A DNA stretch of 64,000 nucleotides, taken from the NCBI GenBank assembly GCA_016704145.1, contig JADJAS010000007.1:1736001-1800000 (forward strand), read 5' to 3'. The notes below the pieces were generated by a model that was not told the origin of the DNA, made no database searches, and worked only from the letters and a program-made list of their open reading frames with translations. The DNA is from Rhodocyclaceae bacterium (GTDB lineage: Bacteria > Pseudomonadota > Gammaproteobacteria > Burkholderiales > Rhodocyclaceae). Made by a program: the position numbers and the translations under genes. Positions 1 to 15,100 of this stretch are shown here, piece by piece. Numbering within the stretch: the first letter of the stretch is position 1; each line of letters starts with the position of its first letter.

Positions 1-869
<869 letters not shown>

Positions 870-909
870 AATCTGACGATCCGGGGACGATGAATTGGCG
901 GGAAAGGCA

Positions 910-1671
910 ATGAAGATGCCAACGATACGGCGCGACGAGCTCAGAGACTATCTTGATGCCATGCTGGACGCCGTTGCTTTTCGTGATTATTGCCCAAATG
1001 GTTTGCAAGTGGAAGGCCGGCCCGAGATCGGCCGCGTCGTGTGTGGCGTCACCGCCAGCCAGGCGCTGCTCGACGAAGCGGTGCGTCTGGGCGCTGACGC
1101 CGTGCTGGTGCACCATGGCTGGTTCTGGCGCGGCGAGGATGCGCGGGTGACCGGCATCCGCCGTCGCCGGCTGGCGACGCTGTTGGTGCGCGACATCAAC
1201 CTGTTCGCTTATCACCTGCCGCTGGATGCCCATCCCGATCTGGGTAACAACGCCCAGTTGGCTTGCCGTCTGGGCTGGAACGTCGAGGGGCGCTTCGGCG
1301 ACCAGGATGTCGGATACCTCGGCCGACCTGAAGAACCGCTGGCCGCGGTTGCCATTGCGGCCGAACTGGAACGCGTTCTGGGCCGAACACCGTTGCTGGT
1401 CGGCGCGGGCGATCGCGTGGTACGCCGGCTGGCGTGGTGCAGCGGCGGCGCGCAGAACTGGTTCGAGCAGGCGATTCTCGCCGGCGCGGATTGCTACGTG
1501 AGCGGCGAAATTTCCGAGCAGACCGTGCATCTGGCCCGGGAATCGGGCGTGCCTTACATCGCCGCCGGCCACCACGCGACCGAGCGCCATGGCGCCATGG
1601 CCCTGGGCGAGCACTTGCGCGAGCAGTTCGGTCTCGATTGCCGGTTCGTCGACCTCGACAACCCGGCCTAG
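910..1671 (+). CDS. Nif3-like dinuclear metal centre protein (YbgI/DUF34 family)
   Basis: A 253-residue protein of the Nif3/YbgI family, a toroidal hexamer with a two-metal site whose substrate is not settled (some members are linked to GTP cyclohydrolase-type or folate chemistry). Metal ligands are visible as VLVHHGWFW near residues 60-68, the YHLPLDAH stretch, and a C-terminal HHATERHG motif. A TTG 15 bases upstream is in frame, but ATG at 910 follows a GGGAAAGG-like site and gives the usual short N-terminus; ATG 916 is also possible. Its last 4 bases overlap the convergent FimV-like gene. It is intact and of family length. Confidence 0.9.
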   Translation: MKMPTIRRDELRDYLDAMLDAVAFRDYCPNGLQVEGRPEIGRVVCGVTASQALLDEAVRLGADAVLVHHGWFWRGEDARVTGIRRRRLATLLVRDINLFAYHLPLDAHPDLGNNAQLACRLGWNVEGRFGDQDVGYLGRPEEPLAAVAIAAELERVLGRTPLLVGAGDRVVRRLAWCSGGAQNWFEQAILAGADCYVSGEISEQTVHLARESGVPYIAAGHHATERHGAMALGEHLREQFGLDCRFVDLDNPA

Positions 1672-2792
1672 CGGCCCAGTTCCTTCAGCAGGGCGACCAG
1701 CAAGAGAATTTCCTCGACCACCGGCTGCGGGAAGCCGGTGCGGGTACCGCCCCGGTTGTCCTCGAGCAGGCGGTTGAGGTACTCGGCGCAGGATCGTCGC
1801 GGCCACAGCTCCTGCACCCGGCTGATGATGTGCGCGTAGCTTTCCAGACCGGGCGGTCGGGCATCGGTGTCGATCGGTTCCCAGTCGGGCGGCGCCATGT
1901 TGAAGTGTTGCTGAATCTCCTGGGCCGATTTCTCGAAATCATTCTTCATGCCCGACTTGCGGTAGATATCGAGCAGTTTCAGCCAGTGGAACAAGGCCTG
2001 GCGCGGATGGGCGCGGATGTGATCGGTCAGGGTCTGGGCGGCGCCATCGGTCAGGCCCATCGACAACATCACTTCGGCGAGTTCCAGCGAGAGGTCTGCG
2101 TCGGCGGCGCCCGTATTGTCGGCGACTTCGGCCGCGGGTGACGGTTGGGTCTCCGCCACCGTGGGTGGCGGGGGCGAGGAAATCCCGACCGGAGTGGCGA
2201 GCGGCGCGGCGGCGGGCGCCGGCGGCGTGGCGCCGGCACTGACTTTGCGCTCCGCTGTCGCCGGCTTTGTCAGTGACGGCGGCAACGACGGCTGGGTGAC
2301 CGGGATTGACTCGTTAGTGGCGCGCCTTTGGCGACGCTGCCGCCACAGCAGGCCCAGCAACGCAAGTACCGCCAAACCGGCCGCGATGGGTTGCCACGGC
2401 ACGTCGGCCAGCGAATCCTCGGCTACCTTGGTCTTGGCCGCGGGCTTCGGTGCGGGTGCGATCGCCGGCGGGACAGTGGGCGAGGCGATGGCCGCCGGAG
2501 GGCAAACCACGGGTTCCGGCGCCTGAGGACAACGCTGTGCCGGGATGGCTTCGATGATCGTGTGCAACTCGGCCACGGTTGCGTTCATTCGCTGTACACG
2601 CGCCAGCACTTCATCGATAACCGCGGTTTCACCGGCTTTCGACTGGGCGGCGCGACTCTCGAGCTTGGTCAGGGCCGGTTCGACGCTTGCGGCAGCGGTC
2701 TGCTCGCTGGCGACGACCGTGGTGGTGGCCGTCGGCAGCAGCAGCCAAAGCGTGGCGGCGAGAACGGCGCGTCCGTCGCGGCTAAGTTTCAT
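1668..2792 (-). CDS. FimV-like membrane protein with periplasmic coiled region
   Basis: 374 residues. The N-terminus has a signal-like hydrophobic stretch (residues 9-27). A helical segment follows (about 40-85), then a Pro/Ala-rich linker, one transmembrane helix around residues 135-152 and a second Pro/Ala-rich stretch. The C-terminal domain carries TPR-like helices with LELAEVMLSMGL and LKLLDIYRKSGMKNDFEK, which resemble the FimV C-terminal domain. Family role (known): organising polar structures and type IV pili. The linker holds a degenerate copy of the dispersed repeat (2224-2246), read here as KVSAGATP. It overlaps the convergent Nif3 gene by 4 bases. The assignment rests on layout and the C-terminal motif, not on full-length similarity. 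Confidence 0.65.
   Translation of the reverse strand: MKLSRDGRAVLAATLWLLLPTATTTVVASEQTAAASVEPALTKLESRAAQSKAGETAVIDEVLARVQRMNATVAELHTIIEAIPAQRCPQAPEPVVCPPAAIASPTVPPAIAPAPKPAAKTKVAEDSLADVPWQPIAAGLAVLALLGLLWRQRRQRRATNESIPVTQPSLPPSLTKPATAERKVSAGATPPAPAAAPLATPVGISSPPPPTVAETQPSPAAEVADNTGAADADLSLELAEVMLSMGLTDGAAQTLTDHIRAHPRQALFHWLKLLDIYRKSGMKNDFEKSAQEIQQHFNMAPPDWEPIDTDARPPGLESYAHIISRVQELWPRRSCAEYLNRLLEDNRGGTRTGFPQPVVEEILLLVALLKELGR
2224..2246 (+). repeat. Dispersed GVPPRLTF/KVSRGGTP repeat, degenerate copy in the FimV-like gene
   Basis: 18 of 23 positions match the window consensus, with the GGCGTG start and CTGACTTT end intact. It is read on the minus strand as KVSAGATP at about residues 183-190 of a low-complexity linker. 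It is the weakest copy I accept. Confidence 0.5.
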
Positions 2793-2987
2793 TCCAGAAA
2801 ATGCTTGGATCAGGGTCGAGGCGAAACCTTGGGCGCGTGCGCTGACTGCTGCTCGTCACCAAGGGCTTGTTCATGTCGAAGGCGTTCGTGTCGCGGAATG
2901 TCCGTGGCATCAGGATGCCAGAGGCGCGGCCGATCCTAGGGCGGGAAAAGCGCCTTGAAACCGGCCCAGTTCCTTGCTGATGCCTTG

Positions 2988-3520
2988 CTACTTGAGCCGA
3001 TCCTTGAAGACTTCGCGCAATTTCGCCGCCTTGGGCGCGACGACCGCCATGCAATAGGGCTGGCGTGGATTGTTGGCGAAGTAGTTCTGGTGGTGTTCCT
3101 CCGCCGGCCAGAAGCGCTCGACCGGGATCACCTCGGTGACGACCGGGTCCGGCCAGGTCTGTTCGCGAGTCAAGGTCTCGATCAGTTCCAGCGTGATGCG
3201 CTGCTGCTCGGCCCCATGGGTGAAGATCACCGAGCGATATTGGCTGCCGACGTCATGCCCCTGCCGGTTGGGCGTGGTCGGGTCGTGGATGGCGAAGAAG
3301 GCCAGCAGCAACGTCCGGTAGTCGATGATGTCCGGATCGAATGTCACGTGCACCACTTCGGCGTGACCCGTGTCGCCAGCGCAGACCTCGCCATAGCTTG
3401 GCTGGGCCACATGGCCACCGCAATAGCCAGAGGTCACGTCGAGCACGCCGCGCAACTGGATGAACGCCGCCTCGAGGCACCAGAAGCAGCCGCCGCCCAG
3501 CGTCGCCACCGCGGTCGCCA

Positions 3521-3521
<1 letters not shown>
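2988..3521 (-). CDS. msrA: Peptide methionine-S-sulfoxide reductase MsrA
   Basis: A 177-residue MsrA. It reduces the S-epimer of methionine sulfoxide in proteins with thioredoxin as reductant. The catalytic motif GGGCFWCLEA begins at residue 9, with the nucleophile Cys12; the GSQYRSVIF and HQNYF motifs typical of MsrA are also present. Length is normal. Its ATG overlaps the TGA of the upstream sensor kinase by one base (TGATG), so the two are co-transcribed and translationally coupled. This suggests, but does not prove, a link to oxidative stress sensing. The 195 bases between this gene and the FimV-like gene hold nothing I recognise. Confidence 0.96.
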
Positions 3522-6067
<2,546 letters not shown>

Positions 6068-6145
6068 CGATACTCCACGTTTCCCCGCCATCGGGTCGAC
6101 GAGAAAAGTTTAGCAGGCAATCAGGGCGGGTGGCAGGCGCCGCAA

Positions 6146-6900
6146 TCACACATGGCCGGCGCGCAAGGCGATGGGCCAGACGATTTCCCGCCGGCCCTCG
6201 GCCCAGACCGATGCCAGCTGTTCGCCCAAGGCCGTGATCGGGTCGCGGCCGGTGGCTTGGCGATAACGCGCGGTGGCGGACCATGTGCCCAGATACGCCA
6301 GCAGGTCGTCGAGCGACCATTCCAGCCTGATCTCGAACGACGGCGTGGCGACTTCGCGGAAAGGGAAGGGCATGCCGCCGCCGTAGGCCAGGTCGACCCA
6401 GCGCCGCTCCGGCGGCCAATGGGGGCCAAGGGTGTTGGCGTAGAAATCGCCCAGAACATCGTTGATGGCCGGTTCGGCCCGCAGCAGGCGATAAGTCCAG
6501 GCGGCGAACAAGCCGTCCGCCTTGAGCACGCGCCGGACTTCGGCGTAGAAGCGGTCGAAATCAAACCAGTGCAGAGCTTGGGCCACCGTGACCAGGTCGG
6601 CGCAATGCGCCGGCAGTCCGCTGGCCTCGGCGGGCGCGACGCGATAGTCGATGCGCGGATGCGGCTTCGCTAACTCGATCTGCCCGGGCGAAAAGTCAGT
6701 GGCGGCGACACGCCGATAGCGGTCGGCCAGCGGCACCGAGGCCTGGCCATTGCCGCAGCCGCAGTCCCACGCCAAGTCATGGTCGGGCGTCCGCGCCGCC
6801 AGCCAGTCGAACAGGGCACTTGGGTACCCGGGGCGAAAGCGTGCGTAGTTGGCGGCGACGCCGGAAAAATGATCTTCGGGCGCCCGCCCTTGCTCCGCGT

Positions 6901-6904
<4 letters not shown>
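6146..6904 (-). CDS. Class I SAM-dependent methyltransferase
   Basis: 252 residues of the UbiE/type-11 methyltransferase group. The SAM-binding motif I appears as WDCGCGNGQAS, followed by motif II (ATDFSPGQIELA) and ALHWFDFDRF, which is typical of proteins annotated as trans-aconitate or generic small-molecule methyltransferases. Substrate is unknown. Its ATG overlaps the TGA of paaK (6901-6904), so it is the last gene of the paa-type cluster. The motif II DNA resembles the dispersed repeat, but I regard that as coincidence (see rejected list). Confidence 0.85.
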
Positions 6905-8198
<1,294 letters not shown>

Positions 8199-8199
<1 letters not shown>

Positions 8200-8681
8200 C
8201 AGCTGGCGCCGCTACCGGCGCCTGGCCAGCGCATGGCGACGTGGGAGGCCTCGCCAATGATGGCGAGGAAACCCCTGGCATTGTCGAAAGCCAGGTCGCC
8301 GAGGCCGGCGGCGTCGGGAATGGCGAACACCGACAGATCGCGGTCCACGATGTCCAGACCGTCGGCGGAGGCGATGGCCACGATCTGCGCCACCTTGGCG
8401 AGCACCGAGTCGTGGGTGACGAACGGGACCAGGACCCAGATGTCGGTGCCGTCGCGCGCCACGAGGTCGGTCTTGCGCAGTGCGTGTTGCAAGCGGGCGG
8501 CGAGGCGCATCAGCATGTCGATGGCATCGCGGGCGCCGTAGGCGTCGCCCAGGGTCTTGCGGTCATGGAAGCGGATGCGCACCAGGCTGTAGCGCAGGTC
8601 GGTCGCATGGCGTGCCTGCACCGCCAGCACCCAGTCGAGCGCGTACAGAAATTTTTCCCAGGCGTTGCTGTCTTCGTTCAC
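8199..8681 (-). CDS. Degenerate GGDEF-like domain protein between two paaK genes
   Basis: 160 residues. The fold-like pattern of a diguanylate cyclase domain is visible: SLVRIRFHD at the first strand, a helix RLAARLQHALRKTD, then LVARDGTDIWVLVP where a cyclase would have RxGGDEFxxLLP. The GGDEF signature is replaced by DGTDI, so cyclase activity is not expected; a binding, scaffolding or divergent role is possible. Stop and start overlap paaK copy 1 (TGATG), and 45 bp separate it from paaK copy 2. Its conserved placement inside a phenylacetate cluster is the main clue to function. The function is unknown. Confidence 0.6.
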
Positions 8682-8726
8682 TTGGACGACCTCCGGTTCC
8701 GGGGTTGCATTGGTGCGGCCAGGGCG

Positions 8727-10028
<1,302 letters not shown>

Positions 10029-10065
10029 GTCGGCTGGCTCCTCTGGGTCGCGAATTATCCCTCAG

Positions 10066-10509
10066 TTACGCGGTGTTTTCGCCCGGGTCGAAGAAGTGGC
10101 CCTTGATACGCGCGGCGCGGCCACGGAAGACAGCGATCAGCTTGTTCGCCTGATTGGTGACCTCGATGTCATAGACGCCGCTGCGTCCGGCCTGTTGTCG
10201 CGCCTGGCCACGGGCGGTGAGAAGGTCGCCCAGGTGGGCGGGGGCGAGAAAATTGATGTCCACGCCGGCGGCGACCGTGCGGTGGTTGAAGCTGTTGCAG
10301 GCGTAGGCAAAGGCCGAGTCGGCGACGGCAAAGATGAAGCCGCCGTGGCAGATGCCGTGGCCATTCACCATGTCCGGGCGGACGCTCATGCTCAGCGTCG
10401 CCGTGCCGGGACTGACCGCCTCGATCTTCATGCCCAACCCGCGCGCCGCGTGGTCGTCGGGCCACATGATCTCGGCGCAACGCCACGCCACCTGTTCGGG
10501 AGTCAGCAT
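10066..10509 (-). CDS. paaI: PaaI-type hotdog thioesterase
   Basis: 147 residues starting at ATG 10509 (MLTPEQVAWRCAE). A much longer open frame exists upstream, but it is antisense to sucCD and is not coding. The hotdog core GHGICHGGFIFAVADSAFA has the HGG(F/I) signature with an acidic residue in the following helix, as in hydroxyphenylacetyl-CoA thioesterases. Family role (known): hydrolyses dead-end hydroxyphenylacetyl-CoA and frees CoA during phenylacetate breakdown. It is first in the minus-strand paaI-paaK-GGDEF-paaK-methyltransferase cluster and divergent from sucC. Confidence 0.9.
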   Translation of the reverse strand: MLTPEQVAWRCAEIMWPDDHAARGLGMKIEAVSPGTATLSMSVRPDMVNGHGICHGGFIFAVADSAFAYACNSFNHRTVAAGVDINFLAPAHLGDLLTARGQARQQAGRSGVYDIEVTNQANKLIAVFRGRAARIKGHFFDPGENTA

Positions 10510-10540
10510 GTTGAAACTAAAGGGGAATAAGCTATAGATT

Positions 10541-10569
10541 TTGCGTCGCAGCACATAATTGGATATTAT
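10541..10569 (+). promoter_or_regulatory. Sigma70-type promoter for sucCD
   Basis: TTGCGT (10541-10546), a 17-base spacer, and TATTAT (10564-10569), placed 40 bp before the sucC ATG. The stretch is distinctly AT-rich against its surroundings. Confidence 0.7.
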
Positions 10570-10608
10570 GCTTCGATTCTGGCCAGACCTAACGGGGAAG
10601 AGTATCTC

Positions 10609-11769
<1,161 letters not shown>

Positions 11770-11778
11770 GGTAACGCA

Positions 11779-12672
11779 ATGTCTATCCTGATCAACCAAG
11801 ACACCAAGATCATCACCCAGGGCATCACCGGCAAGACCGGTCAGTTCCATACCGAGAAGTGCATCGAGTATGCCAACGGCAAGAACTGCTTCGTCGCCGG
11901 CGTGAACCCGAAGAAGGCCGGCGAGAAGATTTTCGACGTGCCGATCTTCGCTTCGGTGAAGGACGCCAAGGCCGCCACCGGCGCCACCGTTTCCGTCATC
12001 TACGTGCCGCCGGCCGGCGCCGCCGATGCCATCTGGGAAGCCTGCGAGGCCGACCTCGACCTGGCCATCTGCATCACCGAGGGCATCCCGGTGCGCGACA
12101 TGCTGGTCGTGCGCAACAAGATGAAGCAGAAGGTCGCCAAGGGCGGCAAGGAAACCCTGCTGCTCGGCCCCAACTGCCCCGGCCTGATCACCCCCGATGA
12201 AGTGAAGATCGGCATCATGCCCGGCCACATCCACCGCAAGGGCCGCATTGGCGTCGTCTCCCGCTCGGGAACGCTGACCTACGAAGCCGTCGGCCAAGTG
12301 ACCGAACTCGGCCTCGGCCAGTCGTCGGCCGTGGGCATCGGCGGCGACCCGATCAACGGCCTCAAGCACATCGACATCATGAAGATGTTCAACGACGACC
12401 CGGATACGGAAGCCGTGATCATGATCGGCGAAATCGGCGGTCCGGACGAGGCCGAAGCCGCCCGCTGGTGCAAGGCCAACATGAAGAAGCCGGTGGTCGG
12501 TTTCATCGCCGGCGTCACCGCGCCGGCCGGCAAGCGCATGGGCCATGCCGGCGCGCTGATTTCCGGCGGCGCCGACACGGCCGACGCCAAGCTGGCGATC
12601 ATGGAGGAATGCGGCTTCAAGATCACCCGCGATCCCTCGGTGATGGGCAAGCTGCTGAAGTCGCTCCTGTAG
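11779..12672 (+). CDS. sucD: Succinyl-CoA synthetase alpha subunit
   Basis: 297 residues. CoA-binding Rossmann domain near GITGKTGQFHTEKCIEY, and active-site phosphohistidine region GHAGALISGGADTADAK (His of GHAGAL). The ITEGIPVRDM and LLGPNCPGLI motifs are intact. It works with SucC in the TCA cycle. The gene follows sucC by 9 bases with a GAGGTAAC site and ends 22 bp before a strong intrinsic terminator, so sucCD is a two-gene operon. Confidence 0.98.
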   Translation: MSILINQDTKIITQGITGKTGQFHTEKCIEYANGKNCFVAGVNPKKAGEKIFDVPIFASVKDAKAATGATVSVIYVPPAGAADAIWEACEADLDLAICITEGIPVRDMLVVRNKMKQKVAKGGKETLLLGPNCPGLITPDEVKIGIMPGHIHRKGRIGVVSRSGTLTYEAVGQVTELGLGQSSAVGIGGDPINGLKHIDIMKMFNDDPDTEAVIMIGEIGGPDEAEAARWCKANMKKPVVGFIAGVTAPAGKRMGHAGALISGGADTADAKLAIMEECGFKITRDPSVMGKLLKSLL

Positions 12673-12694
12673 CGACCGTCGTGTCTGTCCGGAC

Positions 12695-12720
12695 AAGGCG
12701 GGCCGCGGCCCGCCTTTTTT
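12695..12720 (+). terminator. Intrinsic terminator of sucCD
   Basis: A perfect 10-bp stem AAGGCGGGCC / GGCCCGCCTT separated by GC, followed by a T run. Confidence 0.9.
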
Positions 12721-12766
12721 CCGCCCTGTCGTATAGTTCGCCTCACCGCTGAACCACTTGTCCTCC

Positions 12767-13570
12767 ATGGCCACCGACCTGGCGCGATCACTGGAAATCG
12801 TTACTCGAACCGATGCCGGACGGGTGCGCCCCCACAATGAGGATGCCGTGTTCGGCGATGCCGCGGCGGGGTTGGTGATCCTGGCCGATGGCATGGGCGG
12901 TTACAACGCCGGCGAAATGGCCAGCGGCCTGGCCACCATGATGCTGCGCACGGCGCTGCCCAAGGCGCTGGCGGCCGGCGGCAAAGTTTCGCCCGGAGCC
13001 GTGCTGCCCGCCGAGATCGGCCTGGTCAACGCCGCGATCCTGCGCGCCGCCGAAAGTCAGCCGCGGTACGCCGGCATGGGCACGACGCTCGTCGTCGCCG
13101 TGTTTCGCGACGACCAGATGACCGTCGCCCATGTCGGCGATTCACGGTTGTACCGCTGGCGAAACGGAGAATTGAGGCTGCTGACGCGCGATCATTCCGT
13201 TTTGCAGGAACAACTTGACAGCGGGATAATCACGGCTGAGCAGGCGCGGCAGTCGCGCAACCGCAATCTATTGACGCGGGCGTTGGGCGTAGACCCCGTG
13301 GTGGAACCGGAACTTGCCGAGCATGCGGTCGAGCCCGGGGACGTGTACCTGTTGTGCTCCGACGGCCTGAACGACATGGTCGAGGATGGCGACATCGCCG
13401 CGATGCTGGTCAGTCAGTCGGAGCGCTTGGCGGCGTGCGCCGCGGAGCTGGTGCGGGCGGCCAACGACCGCGGCGGTCGCGATAATGTTTCGGTGGCGCT
13501 GGTGCGGGTCGGGCAGGTTTTCCCGGCCAGGCGAAGCTGGTGGGTGCGGTTCTTGGCCTGGTTCAAGTAA
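12767..13570 (+). CDS. PP2C-type serine/threonine protein phosphatase
   Basis: 267 residues from ATG 12767; a TTG 9 bases upstream is in frame. PP2C/PppA signatures: RTDAGRVRPHNEDA, LVILADGMGGYNAGE (metal-binding Asp), GMGTTLVVAVF, VAHVGDSRLYRWR, LLCSDGLNDMV and GGRDNVSVALV. It dephosphorylates Ser/Thr phosphoproteins with Mn/Mg. The next gene encodes FHA domains, which bind phosphothreonine, and further on is a secretion-type ATPase. This group suggests a phospho-switch controlling a pilus or secretion motor, an inference. No Ser/Thr kinase is in the window. Confidence 0.93.
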   Translation: MATDLARSLEIVTRTDAGRVRPHNEDAVFGDAAAGLVILADGMGGYNAGEMASGLATMMLRTALPKALAAGGKVSPGAVLPAEIGLVNAAILRAAESQPRYAGMGTTLVVAVFRDDQMTVAHVGDSRLYRWRNGELRLLTRDHSVLQEQLDSGIITAEQARQSRNRNLLTRALGVDPVVEPELAEHAVEPGDVYLLCSDGLNDMVEDGDIAAMLVSQSERLAACAAELVRAANDRGGRDNVSVALVRVGQVFPARRSWWVRFLAWFK

Positions 13571-13585
13571 TCGAGGACGATCGAA

Positions 13586-14290
13586 ATGGCGAAGCTCATA
13601 CTCAGCATGGAAGGCCTGGTGCTCAAGGAGATTCCCCTGGTCAGGGAACGCACCACCATCGGCCGCAAGCCCAACAACGACATCCAGATCGACAATCTGG
13701 CGATTTCCGGCGAGCATGCGGTGATCGTCACGGTGATCAACGATTCCTTCCTCGAGGATCTCGACAGCACCAACGGCACCCTGGTCAATGGCCAGCCGGT
13801 CAAGAAGCATTTTCTTCAGGATGGCGATGTCATCGAGCTGGGCAAGTATCGGCTGAAGTACCTGAGCGAAGCCGACGCCAGGCCGGCCCAGGATGATTTC
13901 GAGAAGACCGTGGTTCTCCGTCCGGAGATGATGCGTGGCGCCGCCGAACGTCCCGTGGCGCCAGGTGTTGGCGTGCCGCCAGGGCTGACTTTGGGCGAGC
14001 TTGCGGCTCCCGCGTCGGCGCCGCCGACGGCGAAACTGCGCGTGCTCACCGGCGGCGGCGCCGGGCGCGAGCTGGAACTGGTGAAGCCGACAACGACCCT
14101 CGGCAAGCAGGGCGTGCAGGTGGCCATGATTTCACGGCGGCCGCACGGCTGTTTCATTGTCCATGTCGAGGGCAACAACCTGCCCTCGGTGAACGGCGAG
14201 CGGCTGGTCGCCGGCAAGCCCCATGCGCTGCTCGATCTGGACATCATCGAGCTGGGCGGCGTCAGGATGGAATTCCGTTCGCGTGGCTGA
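13586..14290 (+). CDS. Protein with two FHA domains
   Basis: 234 residues. First FHA domain at about residues 20-95: RTTIGRKPNNDIQIDN, then ISGEHAVI and DSTNGTLVNGQ, which carry the conserved Arg, Ser-x-x-His and Asn of phosphothreonine binding. A second, more divergent FHA lies at about 150-232 (TTLGKQGVQVAMISRR). The linker between them contains a near-consensus dispersed repeat, read as GVPPGLTL at residues 129-136. It follows the PP2C gene by 15 bp, so it is probably the reader of the phosphorylation that PP2C removes. Confidence 0.88.
   Translation: MAKLILSMEGLVLKEIPLVRERTTIGRKPNNDIQIDNLAISGEHAVIVTVINDSFLEDLDSTNGTLVNGQPVKKHFLQDGDVIELGKYRLKYLSEADARPAQDDFEKTVVLRPEMMRGAAERPVAPGVGVPPGLTLGELAAPASAPPTAKLRVLTGGGAGRELELVKPTTTLGKQGVQVAMISRRPHGCFIVHVEGNNLPSVNGERLVAGKPHALLDLDIIELGGVRMEFRSRG
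13970..13992 (+). repeat. Dispersed repeat copy in the FHA gene
   Basis: 22 of 23 bases match the consensus. Translated in frame as GVPPGLTL in the flexible linker between the two FHA domains. Confidence 0.85.
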
Positions 14291-14323
14291 GTCGGCCGGA
14301 AGGCGCTCAGGAGGCCTGGCCCG

Positions 14324-15100
14324 ATGAAAGTTCGCGTGCTCGGCTGCAGCGGCGGCATCGGCAACGGCACTGGCGAGCCGCTGCGCACCACCGCCCTGCT
14401 GGTGGACGATGACATCCTGATCGACTGCGGCACCGGTGTCGGCGACCTCGGCATCGCCGAACTGGCCCGCATCGACCACGTGTTCCTCACGCATGCGCAC
14501 TTCGATCACATCGCCTGCCTGCCGATGCTGATCGACACGGCCGGCGACCTGCGCGACCGTCCGCTGACGGTGCATGCCACCGAGGGGACGCTCGACATCC
14601 TGCGCGCGCACGTCTTCAACTGGTCGATCTGGCCGGATTTTCGCCAGATTCCGAGTCCGGCCGCTCCGTGCATGCGGTTCGATGCCATCGATGTCGGCGC
14701 GGCGATTGCGCTTGGCGAGCGCTCGATCACGCCGCTGCCGGTCGCGCACACCGTGCCGGCGGTCGCTTTCCAGGTCGCTTCCGCCGGCGCCAGCCTGGTT
14801 TTCTCGGGCGATACCGGGCCCTGCGCCGAACTGTGGGCGGCGATCGATCGCATCGACAACTTGCGCTACGTGATGATCGAGACTTCCTACCCGGAAGCCG
14901 AGCGCGCGCTTGCCCTGGCTTCAGGACACTTGTGCCCCGGCATGCTTGCCGAGGAACTGGCCCGGCTTCGGCGGCCGGCCGAGATATTCATCACTCACCT
15001 CAAACCGACGCAGCCCGATCAGATCATGGCCGAGATCGAGGCGCGCGTTGGCCCCGGCCGGGTGCGGCGGCTGCAAGCGCAACAGGTATTCGAGCTATGA
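14324..15100 (+). CDS. MBL-fold 3',5'-cyclic-nucleotide phosphodiesterase-like protein
   Basis: 258 residues. The metallo-beta-lactamase motif is FLTHAHFDHIACLP. Further metal ligands lie at VAHTVPAVAFQV, FSGDTGP and the C-terminal ITHLKP. The N-terminal VLGCSGGIGNG resembles class II/CpdP-like cyclic nucleotide phosphodiesterases and related hydrolases; RNase Z-like enzymes are an alternative. The stop TGA overlaps the ATG of the following GAF-ATPase gene (ATGA), so both proteins are made together. A cyclic nucleotide-degrading enzyme coupled to a GAF-containing ATPase is functionally suggestive, but this is an inference. Confidence 0.8.
   Translation: MKVRVLGCSGGIGNGTGEPLRTTALLVDDDILIDCGTGVGDLGIAELARIDHVFLTHAHFDHIACLPMLIDTAGDLRDRPLTVHATEGTLDILRAHVFNWSIWPDFRQIPSPAAPCMRFDAIDVGAAIALGERSITPLPVAHTVPAVAFQVASAGASLVFSGDTGPCAELWAAIDRIDNLRYVMIETSYPEAERALALASGHLCPGMLAEELARLRRPAEIFITHLKPTQPDQIMAEIEARVGPGRVRRLQAQQVFEL

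Noticed and set aside
6698..6723. Repeat-like sequence in the methyltransferase gene
   Set aside because: It encodes the normal SAM motif II (ATDFSPGQ); 19 of 23 identity is explained by this motif.
13052..13073. Repeat-like CGAAAGTCAGCCGCGG in the PP2C gene
   Set aside because: Needs a 3-base gap, and the peptide before GMGTTL has the usual PP2C length and character.
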